NCBI GenBank assembly: GCA_011391495.1
Contig: JAABQK010000002.1
Span: 1-64,000, forward strand
Direction of reading: 5' to 3'
Source of the DNA: Hydrogenophaga sp.
Lineage (GTDB): Bacteria; Pseudomonadota; Gammaproteobacteria; Burkholderiales; Burkholderiaceae_C
DNA length: 64,000 nucleotides
Shown: positions 17,620-26,393 of the stretch, piece after piece
Position numbering within the stretch: the stretch's first letter is position 1
How the letters are laid out: the number at the start of each line of letters is the position of its first letter
Notes under the pieces: generated by a model
What the model was told of the DNA's origin: nothing
Seen by the model: the letters and a program-made list of their open reading frames with translations, nothing else
The model's database searches: none
Position numbers and translations under genes: made by a program

Positions 17620-18003
17620 ATGAAACGACAAACCACGATCAAAGCGCTCGTCGCAAGCCTGGCCTTGACGGGTCTGGGTCTGGCCAGCGCGCAGGACCAG
17701 TTCAGGACGCAGATCCAGGATGTGTTGCGCACCCAGGACCAGCTGCAGGACCGGGATCGCATCTACCGCGACGACCTGCTGAGCGAGCAGGAGCGCATTG
17801 CCCTTACCGAGCGCCTGCGCCAGGCCAGAACCGAGCAGGAGCGTGAACGCATACGACTTGAGCACCGCGAAAAGATGGACATGCGGCTGCGGGCCATGAA
17901 CCAGGTGCAGAACCCCTCTGCCGGCAGCGGCACCGGTATGGGCAATCCCGGCAAAAATCAGGGGCCCATGATCATTCGGCCCAAAGGCAGCGGTCGACAA
18001 TAA
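17620..18003 (+). CDS. Small periplasmic protein, paralogue of the preceding gene
   Basis: A 127-residue protein with a Sec signal (MKRQTTIKALVASLALTGLGLASAQ). The mature part begins DQFRTQIQDVLRTQDQLQDRDRIY and continues with LLSEQERIALTERLRQARTEQERERIRLEHREKMDMRLRAM. It shares the layout of its neighbour: a Q/D-rich N-part, then the helical ER-rich segment. The clean octapeptide repeats and the LMT signature are eroded here. The tail is glycine- and proline-rich. The pair probably arose by tandem duplication. It may be co-transcribed from the FNR-controlled promoter. Function unknown. Confidence 0.83.
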   Translation: MKRQTTIKALVASLALTGLGLASAQDQFRTQIQDVLRTQDQLQDRDRIYRDDLLSEQERIALTERLRQARTEQERERIRLEHREKMDMRLRAMNQVQNPSAGSGTGMGNPGKNQGPMIIRPKGSGRQ

Positions 18004-18020
18004 GCGGCCAGCAACCGAAC

Positions 18021-18044
18021 GCCGACACCTGTGCAGGCGTCGGC
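18021..18044 (+). other. Hairpin after the second paralogue
   Basis: GCCGACACCTG pairs with CAGGCGTCGGC with one mismatch and a 2-nt loop, 17 nt after the stop. No T run follows. It may end the transcript with Rho or protect the mRNA 3' end. Confidence 0.4.
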
Positions 18045-18198
18045 CATTCGCCCCGTAGCTGGCGGTGGGGCAGCCAGCAGCCTGACCCGGCCCTGCCGAC
18101 CCGGGTGGCGGAACCAGATCCAGAGCGTGCCAGCATGTTCGGAGGAGGCGGAACCCCATGCGCAGCCTCACCCGGATATGCAACACAAGCAACCAGAG

Positions 18199-18231
18199 GT
18201 ACCGTGCATCCCGTTACCACTCTTACGGTAC
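18199..18231. promoter_or_regulatory. Inverted repeat upstream of the bactofilin gene
   Basis: GTACCGT (18199-18205) and ACGGTAC (18225-18231) are perfect 7-bp inverted arms with centres 26 bp apart. They lie 62-94 bp before the bactofilin start. The spacing suits a dimeric regulator, but no known consensus was recognised. Confidence 0.3.
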
Positions 18232-18292
18232 TCATCAGAATGTAAGCCTCGTCGCCATTAGCATGACTGCTTCACTTTTTGAAGGAGCTGAC

Positions 18293-18841
18293 ATGGCACT
18301 GCACTTTGGCAAACGCGAGACCGAACAACCGAAACCCCTGAATCAGGGGATGGCCGCACAACGCTATGGCACCGTACCCAGCCCCAGCAATACCGTACCG
18401 GCCCCCACGCCTGCGGTGGCTGAAACCGCACCGGTTTCCCTGCCCGAAACCAGCGTTGCCAGCACAGTGCCCGAGGGCGGCAGCAAGCTCACGGTCGGCC
18501 CCAACATCAAGCTCAAGGGCGTGGAAATCACCGACTGCGACACCCTGGTGGTGGAAGGTCTGGTGGAAGCCACGATGGATTCGCGCGTGATCCAGATCGC
18601 CCAGCAAGGCGCCTTCAAGGGCTCGGCCGAAATTGACATCGCCGAGATCCACGGCGTGTTCGACGGCAACCTCACCGTCCGCCAGAAACTGGTGATCTAC
18701 GCCACTGGCAAGGTCACCGGAAAGATCCGCTACGGCAAGGTGGTGATTGAAGAAGGCGGTCAGCTGTCGGGCGACATCGAATGCTCGGTGGCGGCTTCCA
18801 CCAAGGTGAGCAGCAAGCCGGCCATGTCGCTGGCGGCCTGA
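18293..18841 (+). CDS. Bactofilin (polymer-forming cytoskeletal protein)
   Basis: A 182-residue bactofilin. The N-terminal 60 residues are proline- and alanine-rich and disordered. The DUF583 beta-helix core follows, from about KLTVGPNIKLKGVEITDCDTL through VVIEEGGQLSGDIEC, with the repeating short strands and glycine turns of the family. It assembles filaments on the inner membrane that place cell-wall or polar machinery. The ATG after GAAGGAG (7 nt spacing) is the start. A strong hairpin follows the stop. The neighbours are envelope genes (gspA, gspB), but a functional link is not established. Confidence 0.92.
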   Translation: MALHFGKRETEQPKPLNQGMAAQRYGTVPSPSNTVPAPTPAVAETAPVSLPETSVASTVPEGGSKLTVGPNIKLKGVEITDCDTLVVEGLVEATMDSRVIQIAQQGAFKGSAEIDIAEIHGVFDGNLTVRQKLVIYATGKVTGKIRYGKVVIEEGGQLSGDIECSVAASTKVSSKPAMSLAA

Positions 18842-18846
18842 TACCC

Positions 18847-18875
18847 GTCCGGGTGCAAAACGCCTGCACCCGGAC
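18847..18875 (+). terminator. Strong hairpin after the bactofilin gene
   Basis: A perfect 11-bp stem GTCCGGGTGCA/TGCACCCGGAC with a 7-nt loop starts 5 nt after the stop. There is no T tract, so it is a hairpin of terminator strength but uncertain mechanism. Confidence 0.55.
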
Positions 18876-18974
18876 CCACAGCCCAAGCCCCCGTATGGCC
18901 ATCGCGCGCCGTCGGGGGCCGGGATGTGCAGCGGACATTTGCTCCGCCCCGGTCGCCCCGTTATCCTCGGTGGC

Positions 18975-20684
18975 ATGTACGCCGGTTTCTTTGGCCTCAA
19001 GCAGGCCCCCTTTTCCATTGCCCCGGACCCGCACTACCTCTTCATGAGCGAGCGCCACCGCGAGGCGCTGGCGCACCTGCTGTACGGCATCGAGGGGGGT
19101 GGCGGTTTCGTGCTGCTGAGTGGCGAGATCGGCGCTGGCAAAACGACCATCTGCCGCTGCTTTCTGGAACAGATACCCGCGCACTGCAACGTCGCCTACA
19201 TCTTCAACCCCAAACTTACCGTGGGAGATCTGCTCAAGACGATCTGCCACGAGTTTCGTGTCGAAGTGAGACACGAGGGCATCGGTCCGGCCACGATCAA
19301 GGACTACCTGGATCCGCTGAACGACTACCTGCTGCGCAGCCACGCGGCCGGCCAGCACAACATCCTCATCATCGACGAGGCTCAAAACCTCACCAGCTAC
19401 GTGCTTGAGCAGCTGCGCCTGCTGACCAACCTGGAAACCAGCGAGCGCAAGCTGCTGCAGATCATCCTGATTGGCCAGCCCGAACTGCGCCAGATGCTGG
19501 CCCGGCCGGAACTGGAGCAGCTGGCCCAGCGTGTGGTCGCGCGCTTTCACCTTGGCGCGCTCAACGAAGCCGAATCGCGCCAGTACATCCAGCACCGCAT
19601 GGCTGTGGCAGGCCTGCAAGGCCCGCTGCCGTTTTCAGACGACGCGCTGCGCCGCATCCACGCCATCACCCGCGGCGTGCCGCGCCGCATCAACCTGCTG
19701 TGCGACCGCGCCCTGCTGGGCGCATACGCCACCGGGCAAGCCAGGGTTGAACGCGCCGTGGTGGACAAGGCAGCCCGTGAGGTCTTTGAATCGGATGACA
19801 TGGCGCTGACCGCCCCGGCCAGGACACCCTCCATGCGCTGGGGCACACTGGCGCTGGGCGCACTGGGCGGAGCCGTCTCTGCCGCGGCCCTGTTTGCCCT
19901 GTGGACCCTCAGCAACCCGGCACCCACACTGCCCACCGTGGCCTTGCCACTCACGCCAGCCGACCCGAAGGGCAGCACCACGCAGGCGCGTTCTGCGCCG
20001 CCCCAGGGCGAGCCGCAGCTGCCGGCAGCCCGGGAGCCCGCTCTGGACCATCCAGCCGCAGCCGCCAGCCCGCCAGAACCCATGCCCGGGCCTCCCCCGT
20101 TGAGCGCCCTGCTGCGCAGCGAACGTGCGGCGCTGCGCGAACTCGGTCCGTTGTGGGGACAGGAGCTGACCCACGGCGATCCCTGCGCCAGCGCACTGCG
20201 CGCGCAACTGCAGTGCTACCGCACCACCCGCATGACCCTCCATGGCCTGCGGGAAATGGACCGCCCCGCTGTGCTCACGCTGCGCCTGCCTGGCGAGGAC
20301 ACGGGCTGGGCCGTGTTGACCGCGATCACCAGCGAGACCGCCACCCTGCGTGCAGGCGAGAGCAGCTGGCTGATGCCGCTCACCGCGCTCGCCGACGTCT
20401 GGCGCGGCGACTACGCCACGCTGTGGCGCACGCCGCCCGGACAGACGGGTCCACTGGGCAATGGCAGCCGTGGCCCGGCAGCCGAATGGCTGGGGCAACA
20501 GCTGAAGACCCTGCAGGCCCGGGGCCAGATGCCCGCTGCAAACGGGGACCTGAAAGCTGGCGTTCAGACCTTCCAGCGCAGCCAGGGCATTGACAGCGAT
20601 GGCCTGGCTGGCCCCATGACCTTCATGCTGGTCAACCGCGCCGTGGGCGTGGAAGAACCGCGCCTGCGTCCGGCCCAGCCCTGA
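18975..20684 (+). CDS. gspA: GspA/ExeA-type AAA ATPase of the general secretion pathway
   Basis: A 569-residue inner-membrane protein. The start giving MYAGFFGLKQAPFSIAPDP is the family's conserved opening. The N-terminal AAA domain has Walker A GEIGAGKTT (50-58), Walker B NILIIDEAQNL (about 131-141) and TRGVPRRINLLCDRAL. A single membrane helix lies near residues 290-312, followed by a proline-rich periplasmic linker. The C-terminal region has a peptidase-C39-like section and a peptidoglycan-binding helix pair (VQTFQRSQGIDSDGLAGP). With GspB it is thought to open peptidoglycan for the GspD secretin. No other type II secretion genes are nearby. gspB follows after 6 nt. Confidence 0.92.
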   Translation: MYAGFFGLKQAPFSIAPDPHYLFMSERHREALAHLLYGIEGGGGFVLLSGEIGAGKTTICRCFLEQIPAHCNVAYIFNPKLTVGDLLKTICHEFRVEVRHEGIGPATIKDYLDPLNDYLLRSHAAGQHNILIIDEAQNLTSYVLEQLRLLTNLETSERKLLQIILIGQPELRQMLARPELEQLAQRVVARFHLGALNEAESRQYIQHRMAVAGLQGPLPFSDDALRRIHAITRGVPRRINLLCDRALLGAYATGQARVERAVVDKAAREVFESDDMALTAPARTPSMRWGTLALGALGGAVSAAALFALWTLSNPAPTLPTVALPLTPADPKGSTTQARSAPPQGEPQLPAAREPALDHPAAAASPPEPMPGPPPLSALLRSERAALRELGPLWGQELTHGDPCASALRAQLQCYRTTRMTLHGLREMDRPAVLTLRLPGEDTGWAVLTAITSETATLRAGESSWLMPLTALADVWRGDYATLWRTPPGQTGPLGNGSRGPAAEWLGQQLKTLQARGQMPAANGDLKAGVQTFQRSQGIDSDGLAGPMTFMLVNRAVGVEEPRLRPAQP

Positions 20685-20690
20685 TCCACC

Positions 20691-21434
20691 ATGTCCTACA
20701 TCCTCGATGCACTCAAACGGGCCGACGCCGAACGCGAGCGGGGCCACGTGCCGGGTCTGCACACCCAGATGCCTGCGGGTGCCAGCGCCGACGCACACCG
20801 GACCCGGCGCGGGCTGCTCTGGTTCGCTGCTGCACTGGGCAGCGCCGCAGCGCTGGCCGCTGTGGCCTGGTGGTGGTGGCCGACCTCGGAGCCTGCAGCG
20901 CTGGCCCCGGTGTCCAGCACGATCAGCGCCGCGGATGAAAAGGCCCCGTCAGTACCGGTCGAGCCTGGGCCAGCCCCCAGTGCCGCCCCGCAACCGGCCC
21001 TTCCCATCCTGGCCCCACCGCCCCCGCGCAGCGAACCCGGCCCGGCAGCGCGCGCCGTCACAAGTCCAGCCCCGGTCGCGGTGCCGACCCCGACCGCAGC
21101 ACCGGCTGCGCCCGGCACGGTCACGGGCACAGCGGGCGCTGCGGCCCCCGCGAGCACCAGCCCGCTCGGCAGCAGCACGGCGCCCGCCGCGACCGGGCAG
21201 CCCGGGCCCGTGCTCAGCTTCGCCGAACTGTCGCCCGAGGACCGGGCGCGCCTGCCTGCCGTCAACGTCAGTGGCTCCACCTACTCCCAGAACCCCGGCC
21301 TGCGCATGCTGATCGTGAACGGCCGGGTCGTGCAGGAAGGCCAGGACATTGCACCTGGCCTCAGGCTGGAGACCATCGGGCCGCGCAACGCCGTGCTCAA
21401 CCACCAGGGCCTGCGCTACAGCATCGGATATTGA
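20691..21434 (+). CDS. gspB: GspB/ExeB-type general secretion pathway protein
   Basis: A 247-residue partner of GspA. The conserved opening MSYILDALKRADAERERG is cytoplasmic. One membrane helix spans about residues 39-63, then a long proline- and alanine-rich periplasmic linker. The conserved C-terminal GspB domain has VSGSTYSQNPGLRMLIVNGR, VVQEGQDIAPGLRLETIG and LRYSIGY. It works with GspA in placing or anchoring the secretin. It is tightly coupled to gspA. Confidence 0.92.
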   Translation: MSYILDALKRADAERERGHVPGLHTQMPAGASADAHRTRRGLLWFAAALGSAAALAAVAWWWWPTSEPAALAPVSSTISAADEKAPSVPVEPGPAPSAAPQPALPILAPPPPRSEPGPAARAVTSPAPVAVPTPTAAPAAPGTVTGTAGAAAPASTSPLGSSTAPAATGQPGPVLSFAELSPEDRARLPAVNVSGSTYSQNPGLRMLIVNGRVVQEGQDIAPGLRLETIGPRNAVLNHQGLRYSIGY

Positions 21435-21460
21435 CGCGACCGAGCAACGAGAACACAACC

Positions 21461-22090
21461 ATGAGCCACAGCGCCCCCACCGCCGTCCTGCAAGCCAGTG
21501 GCCTTTGTTTCTCCTGGCCAGGCCGCCCCCTGTTCAAGGACCTGAGCTTCAGCATCCCGCCCGGTGTGAACCTCGTGCGGGGTGATGACGGCAGCGGCAA
21601 GAGCACCCTGCTGGCCCTGCTGGCTGGCGACCTGTCCGCCCAGGGCGGCACGCTCAGCGTCAATGGCGTCCGCCTGGACGAGCAGCACGACGCGTACCGC
21701 CACCAGGTGTTCTGGATCGACCCGCAGACCGAGGCGCACGACGCCCTGAGCGCCGCCGGGTACCTGGAGAGCCTGAGCCACCACTACCCCCGCTTCAGCA
21801 CGCAGGCCCTGGCCGAACTGGTGGAGGGCTTCGCGCTCGAACCCCACCTCGGCAAACCGATGTACATGCTATCGGCCGGCAGCAAACGCAAGGTCTGGCT
21901 CAGCGCGGCGTTTGCCGCCGGTACGCCCCTCACACTCATCGAAAAGCCCTTCGCTGCGCTGGACGCCCCGTCGAACCGTTTCCTGCTGGAGCTGCTGCGC
22001 AACGTGGCCAGCCACCCCAGTCGCGCCTGGCTGCTGGCCGACTACGAAGCACCCGACGGCGTTCCGCTGACGAGCGTGATCGATCTCTGA
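21461..22090 (+). CDS. ABC-transporter-like ATP-binding protein with degenerate catalytic motifs
   Basis: A 209-residue stand-alone nucleotide-binding domain. Walker A is intact (GDDGSGKST, 41-49). The signature reads LSAGS (138-142) instead of LSGGQ. The Walker B region reads LTLIEKPFAALD, so the usual Asp-Glu pair is Glu162-Lys163. The H-loop position reads LLADYE, Tyr for His. It may bind ATP but hydrolyse it poorly. No permease gene is adjacent. The ATG is preferred over a TTG at 21431 that overlaps the gspB stop. The gene directly follows gspB, so a role with the GspAB envelope proteins is possible but unproven. Confidence 0.82.
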   Translation: MSHSAPTAVLQASGLCFSWPGRPLFKDLSFSIPPGVNLVRGDDGSGKSTLLALLAGDLSAQGGTLSVNGVRLDEQHDAYRHQVFWIDPQTEAHDALSAAGYLESLSHHYPRFSTQALAELVEGFALEPHLGKPMYMLSAGSKRKVWLSAAFAAGTPLTLIEKPFAALDAPSNRFLLELLRNVASHPSRAWLLADYEAPDGVPLTSVIDL

Positions 22091-22119
22091 AACAGGCCTT
22101 GCCGGGAATACGCGACCAC

Positions 22120-22491
22120 ATGCGAAAACTCCTGACCGCCATTTTTTTGCTGCTGAGCCATCCAGCCTGGGCCGAATGGCAATTCGTCGGGGGAAGCGAA
22201 CGGGCGGACTACTACATCGAAATCCAGACCATCTTGAAGGAGGCAGACAGGCGACAGGTGCTGGAACTGCTGGACCTGAAAGTGCCCGACAGCCGTGGCA
22301 ACCGCTCGTACCTTGCGCTCACCGAATACGAATGCCCGACCATGCGATCCAGGATTCTCCGGTCTGCCTGCTTCGATGGAGCGATGGGTGGCGGCAACAA
22401 GACCCATGAGCGGCTCTCCCCTGGCGACTGGCTGGCACCGGAACCCGGCTCGGCTGGCAACACCAAGATGAAACTGGTCTGCGCCCAGTAG
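22120..22491 (+). CDS. Small exported protein, surface-adhesin-E-like
   Basis: A 123-residue protein with a Sec signal peptide, MRKLLTAIFLLLSHPAWA. The mature part begins EWQFVGGSERADYYIEIQTI and continues through LLDLKVPDSRGNRSYLAL to TEYECPTMRSRILRSACFDG. It ends in KLVCAQ with three cysteines. This pattern (aromatic start, yyie..ti, a central serine-rich strand, eyeC..rR.R) resembles the surface-adhesin protein E family, but I cannot confirm it without a search. The ATG before the signal was chosen over an in-frame ATG 21 nt upstream. Confidence 0.7.
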   Translation: MRKLLTAIFLLLSHPAWAEWQFVGGSERADYYIEIQTILKEADRRQVLELLDLKVPDSRGNRSYLALTEYECPTMRSRILRSACFDGAMGGGNKTHERLSPGDWLAPEPGSAGNTKMKLVCAQ

Positions 22492-22642
22492 CTGCGGAGC
22501 ATGGGCCGGGCCCGGGTCGCGGGGATCGGTGGCTGCTGAAGTTCTCGCGCCCGGGTGATCGCACTACCTCACACCAAGGCGCCTTCGCAGCCTCAACCTC
22601 TCCAGGCCTGCGCCCATTGCGGTGGACCTCTGAACGGACGGC

Positions 22643-22864
22643 TCAGCGACCATTTTTCTGGATGAAGGCTTCCGGCTCCTGGATCATTGTGTCGCGCTGT
22701 TCATCTGTCGGGCGCATGACGTTGCCCTGATCGCCGGTGAGGGTGACACCACCCGGCTGCTTCAGGACGAACAGACGGCTCCGGAAGACCTTGCACTTTT
22801 TCTGGGTCTCCACCCGGGCCGCCTCGGCTTGCCGCTGATCCCGCAGCCGCTCGGCCTGGCGCAC
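22643..22864 (-). CDS. Small charged ORF, possible remnant of a larger gene
   Basis: A 73-residue frame with a GTG start. It is charged and helical at the N-terminus (RQAERLRDQRQAEAARVETQ) and ends EAFIQKNGR. The open frame continues upstream without a start codon to the acyl-CoA dehydrogenase stop, reading WPQTEQRIQKQKARDE just before the GTG. Coding-like composition extends beyond the only available start, which suggests a 5'-truncated gene. No family was recognised. It may also be a real small protein translated by coupling. Confidence 0.35.
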   Translation of the reverse strand: MRQAERLRDQRQAEAARVETQKKCKVFRSRLFVLKQPGGVTLTGDQGNVMRPTDEQRDTMIQEPEAFIQKNGR

Positions 22865-22954
22865 CTCGTCGCGCGCCTTCTGTTTCTGGATCCGTTGCTC
22901 GGTCTGTGGCCATGCAGCACGTGATTCCCGGCCCGTACCACCCCGGCAGGCGGG

Positions 22955-24118
22955 TCAACGCCCGCCCAGGCCCATCCCGCGCGAAATCACCTCTTTCATG
23001 ATTTCGTTGGTGCCGCCGTAGATGCGCTGCACGCGCGCGTCGGCGTAGGCCCGGGTGATCGGGTATTCCCACATGTAGCCGTAGCCGCCGAACAGCTGCA
23101 CGCATTCGTCCATCACCTTGCACTGCAGGTCGGAGCACCAGTACTTGGCCATGCTGGCGGTGGCGGTGTCCAGCTTGTCCACCGCCACCAATTCGCAGCA
23201 CTTGTCCACGAAGACGCGGGCCACCTGCACCTCGGTCTGGAGCTCGGCCAGCGTGTAGCGGGTGTTCTGGTAGCTGGCCACCGCCTGGCCGAAGACCTTG
23301 CGCTCTTTCACGTAGTCCACCGTCCAGTCGATCGCAGCCTGCGCCGAGGCCACCGCGCCGATGGCGATCTGCAGCCGCTCCCAGGGCAGTTGCTCCATCA
23401 GGCAGATGAAGCCGCGCCCTGCGAAGGCTTCACCACCCAGCAGGTTCCCGGCCGGCACCGTCACGTTGTCGAAGAACAGCTCGGAAGTGTCCTGCGCCTT
23501 CATGCCCAGCTTCTTCAGGCGCTTGCCCTTGCTGAAACCCGGCATGCCCTGCTCCACCAGCAGCAGGCTCGTGCCCTTGGCGCCCGCGCTCGGGTCGGTC
23601 TTGGCGACGACGATCACCAGGTCCGCATGCCAGCCGTTGGTGATGAAGGTCTTGCTGCCGTTGAGCAGGTAGCTGCCGTCGGCCTGCCGGATCGCGGTGG
23701 ATTTCACGCCCTGCAGGTCACTGCCCGCAGCAGGCTCGCTCATGGCGATCGCGCCCACCATCTCGCCGCTGGCGAGCCTGGGCAGGTATTTCTGCTTCTG
23801 TTCCTCGGTGCCGTAGTGCAGGATGTACGGCGCCACGATTTCGCTGTGCAGGCCGAAGCCGATGCCGCTCACGCCGGCACGCGCAATCTCTTCCATCTGC
23901 GCCACCGAGTACAGCTTGTCGGCCCCGGCGCCCCCGTAGGCCTCCGGCATGGTCATGCACAGGAAGCCGTTCTCACCGGCCTTGCGCCAGACAGCGCGAT
24001 CCACATAACCCTGCTCTTCCCAGCCCTCGTGGAAGGGCGCAATTTCTTTCTCCACGAAGCGGCGGAAACTGTCGCGGAAGGCTTCGTGGTCGGCATTGAA
24101 GAGGGTGCGGTCGATCAT
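22955..24118 (-). CDS. Acyl-CoA dehydrogenase
   Basis: A 387-residue FAD enzyme catalysing the alpha,beta-dehydrogenation of an acyl-CoA in beta-oxidation. The N-terminal helical domain is followed by AIAMSEPAAGSDLQGVKSTA and FITNGWHADLVIVVAKTD (signature 1 region). The C-terminal helical domain carries QLFGGYGYMWEYPI and RVQRIYGGTNEIMKEVI. The position of the usual catalytic Glu in IYEGT is Gly, as in long-chain and isovaleryl-type enzymes, where the base sits elsewhere. The opening LFNADHEAFRDSFRRFVEKEI resembles long-chain members. It is divergent from the thiolase/FadB set and lies 42 nt downstream of the phosphoesterase. Confidence 0.94.
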   Translation of the reverse strand: MIDRTLFNADHEAFRDSFRRFVEKEIAPFHEGWEEQGYVDRAVWRKAGENGFLCMTMPEAYGGAGADKLYSVAQMEEIARAGVSGIGFGLHSEIVAPYILHYGTEEQKQKYLPRLASGEMVGAIAMSEPAAGSDLQGVKSTAIRQADGSYLLNGSKTFITNGWHADLVIVVAKTDPSAGAKGTSLLLVEQGMPGFSKGKRLKKLGMKAQDTSELFFDNVTVPAGNLLGGEAFAGRGFICLMEQLPWERLQIAIGAVASAQAAIDWTVDYVKERKVFGQAVASYQNTRYTLAELQTEVQVARVFVDKCCELVAVDKLDTATASMAKYWCSDLQCKVMDECVQLFGGYGYMWEYPITRAYADARVQRIYGGTNEIMKEVISRGMGLGGR

Positions 24119-24160
24119 GTGGATGGGTCCTTGGGAAATGTGACTGAAATGAAAAGGGGT

Positions 24161-24913
24161 TCAGGCCAGGCCGGTGGACAGCCAGCGCGCCCAGTCGGCC
24201 GCGCCGTTGCGATTGGCCCGGTCTGCTGCGCTCTGCCAGTCGTAGGCCACGGCGATCAGGGCCACCGTCCAACCGTTGCGCGCGTCGCGCTCGCACAGCG
24301 CGTAGCGCGCATGGGGCGTGCCGGTCTGGTGGATGTGAAAGGCGATGTGGTCATCGTCGAACGCTGGAAGTCCCACGCTGCCGGGGTTCACGCACAGCGT
24401 GTGCGGCGCCTGCGGCAGCTGCAACGTCCGCGGCAGGTGGCTGTGGCCGCAGAGCACGAGACTGGCACCCTGCCCCGCCGAACCGGCCAGGCGCCCGGCC
24501 ACTTCGATCGCGGTGGCCGGGCGCGAGCCAGCGGCTTCGACGGTTTCGAGCAGGTAGTCCAGATCGCTGTCGGGTCGGCCGTGGCACACCTGCACGCATC
24601 CTTCCAGCGCCAGGCTGGCCGGCAATGCCCCCAACCAGGCCCGCTGGGCTGCCGTGGTCTCTTCGTACGCGAACAGGTCGCTCGCGCCCCCGGCCACCTC
24701 GGCGCAGTGCAGCAACTGGCGTTCGTGGTTGCCGGCGATCGTGGGCAGCTGCAGCGCCATCAGGAGATCGGCCGTCTCGCGCGGCCAGAGCGGACCGCTG
24801 AGGATGTCGCCCCCGTTCACGATCAGGTCCGCCCCGCGCCGGGCGATGTCGGCCAGCACGGCGTTGAGCGCGGGCAGGTTACCGTGGATATCGGACATGG
24901 CGGCGATGCGCAT
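24161..24913 (-). CDS. Metallophosphoesterase (YfcE/Calcineurin-like)
   Basis: A 250-residue binuclear-metal phosphoesterase. Metal-binding motifs are in order: [11 protein letters not shown] (D-x-H, near residue 7), GGDILSGP (GD, near 36), GNHERQL (GNHE), CHGRPDSD and CGHSHLPR (GHxH, near 174). The start giving [12 protein letters not shown] was chosen; an upstream in-frame ATG would add 36 non-homologous residues across the divergent promoter region. The substrate is unknown; relatives are phosphodiesterases. It is probably co-transcribed with the acyl-CoA dehydrogenase. Confidence 0.9.
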   Translation of the reverse strand: MRIAAMSDIHGNLPALNAVLADIARRGADLIVNGGDILSGPLWPRETADLLMALQLPTIAGNHERQLLHCAEVAGGASDLFAYEETTAAQRAWLGALPASLALEGCVQVCHGRPDSDLDYLLETVEAAGSRPATAIEVAGRLAGSAGQGASLVLCGHSHLPRTLQLPQAPHTLCVNPGSVGLPAFDDDHIAFHIHQTGTPHARYALCERDARNGWTVALIAVAYDWQSAADRANRNGAADWARWLSTGLA

Positions 24914-25059
24914 GGATGGACCGAACGGGTGTCGCTGGTTTGACGGTTGTGACCGCATTTTTGCAGAGCAGATGCTTGGTAAAAGTCTATACTGTTCCGG
25001 ACATTTCGCAAACCACCGCACCCGACGGTGCTTTCAGGCCCGTCCATCCGGAGACAGTC

Positions 25060-26265
25060 ATGAGTGAAGCATTCGTATTCGACGCCATCCGCACCCCCCG
25101 TGGCAAGGGCAAGAAAGACGGCAGCCTGCACGAGGTCAAGCCGGTCAACCTGCTGGCCGGTCTGCTGACCGAGCTGCAGCGCCGCAACGACCTGGATACC
25201 GCCGCGGTGGACGACGTGGTGATGGGCGTGGTCTCGCCCATTGGCGAGCAGGGTTCGGTCCTGCCCAAGGTGGCCGCGCTCAAGGCCGGCTGGGACTGGC
25301 GCTGCTCGGGCGTGCAGCTCAACCGTTTCTGTGCCTCGGGCCTGGAGGCGGTGAACATGGCCGCCATGAAGGTGAGGAGTGGCTGGGAAGACCTGGTGGT
25401 GGCCGGCGGCGTGGAGAGCATGAGCCGCGTACCGATCGGCTCGGACGGTGGCGCCTGGGCGCAGGACCCGGAAACCAACAGCGCGACTTTGTTCGTGCCG
25501 CAGGGCATCGGCGCTGACCTGATCGCCACCATGAACGGCTTCAGCCGAGCGGATGTGGACGCCTTTGCACTCGAATCGCAGAAGCGGGCCACCGCCGCTC
25601 GCGCCGCCGGTTACTTCGACCGCTCGGTGGTCGCCGTGAAAGACGCGCTGGGCCAGACCATCCTCGACAAGGACGAGTTCATCAAACCCGCCACTACGAT
25701 GGACGGCCTGGCCGGCCTCAAGCCCGCGTTCGAACAGCTCGGCGCCATGGGCTTCGACGCCGTGGCCCTGCAACGCTACCCACAGGTCGAGCGCATCCAC
25801 CACGTGCACCACGCGGGCAATTCATCCGGCATCGTGGACGGCGCGGCGGCCATCCTGATCGGCTCGGAAGCCGCTGGCAAGACGCACGGCTTCACGCCGC
25901 GCGCGCGCATCGTCGCGGCTGCGCTGTCGGGCGCGGACCCGACCATCATGCTCACCGGTCCCATGCCCGCCGCGCGCAAGGCGCTGGCCAAGGCCGGCCT
26001 CACGGTCGACCAGATCGACCTGTTCGAGGTGAACGAAGCCTTCGCCGCCGTACCGATGAAGTTCATGCAGGAGATGGGTGTGCCGCACGAGAAGGTGAAT
26101 GTCAACGGCGGTGCGATCGCGCTGGGGCATCCGCTGGGCGCCACGGGCGCGATGATTCTGAATACGCTGATCGACGAGCTGCACCGCCGGAAACTTCGGT
26201 ACGGACTGGCAACTTTGTGCGTCGGCGGCGGCATGGGTATCGCCACGATCATCGAAAGGGTCTGA
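25060..26265 (+). CDS. Acetyl-CoA C-acyltransferase (thiolase)
   Basis: A 401-residue thiolase. The nucleophile is Cys91 in [13 protein letters not shown]. The second cysteine lies in the CVGGGMG motif near the C-terminus, and the active-site histidines are in NEAFAA and [15 protein letters not shown]. It cleaves 3-ketoacyl-CoA in beta-oxidation, and its pairing with the adjacent FadB-type gene supports a degradative 3-ketothiolase. A TATACT box (24988-24993) upstream may be the -10 element of the operon. RBS GGAGA sits 6 nt before the ATG. A copy of the intergenic repeat follows the stop. Confidence 0.94.
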   Translation: MSEAFVFDAIRTPRGKGKKDGSLHEVKPVNLLAGLLTELQRRNDLDTAAVDDVVMGVVSPIGEQGSVLPKVAALKAGWDWRCSGVQLNRFCASGLEAVNMAAMKVRSGWEDLVVAGGVESMSRVPIGSDGGAWAQDPETNSATLFVPQGIGADLIATMNGFSRADVDAFALESQKRATAARAAGYFDRSVVAVKDALGQTILDKDEFIKPATTMDGLAGLKPAFEQLGAMGFDAVALQRYPQVERIHHVHHAGNSSGIVDGAAAILIGSEAAGKTHGFTPRARIVAAALSGADPTIMLTGPMPAARKALAKAGLTVDQIDLFEVNEAFAAVPMKFMQEMGVPHEKVNVNGGAIALGHPLGATGAMILNTLIDELHRRKLRYGLATLCVGGGMGIATIIERV

Positions 26266-26270
26266 CGACC

Positions 26271-26353
26271 CACCCCCGCGCCGCGCTTCGCGCGTCACCC
26301 CCTGTGAGGGGGCAACACCAGCGGCCCGGCAAAGCCGGTTCCGCGGCGTTCTC
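26271..26353 (+). repeat. Intergenic GC-rich repeat, copy A
   Basis: A block with inverted arms CCCCCTGTGAGGGGGC, then a CAGCGGCCCGGCAAAGCCGG hairpin region and GTTCCGCGGCG. It begins 6 nt after the thiolase stop, in the same orientation. Matching blocks occur at 5775, 29411, 31873 (minus) and 36771 (minus). Confidence 0.7.
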
Positions 26354-26393
26354 GACCAGACACTCCGCCCGCAAGGCATCCCAGGAGCCCGAC

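Noticed and set aside
26217-26393. N-terminal extension of the FadB-type gene from an upstream start
   Set aside because: The extension would be translated from the thiolase end and the intergenic repeat, and has no crotonase homology.
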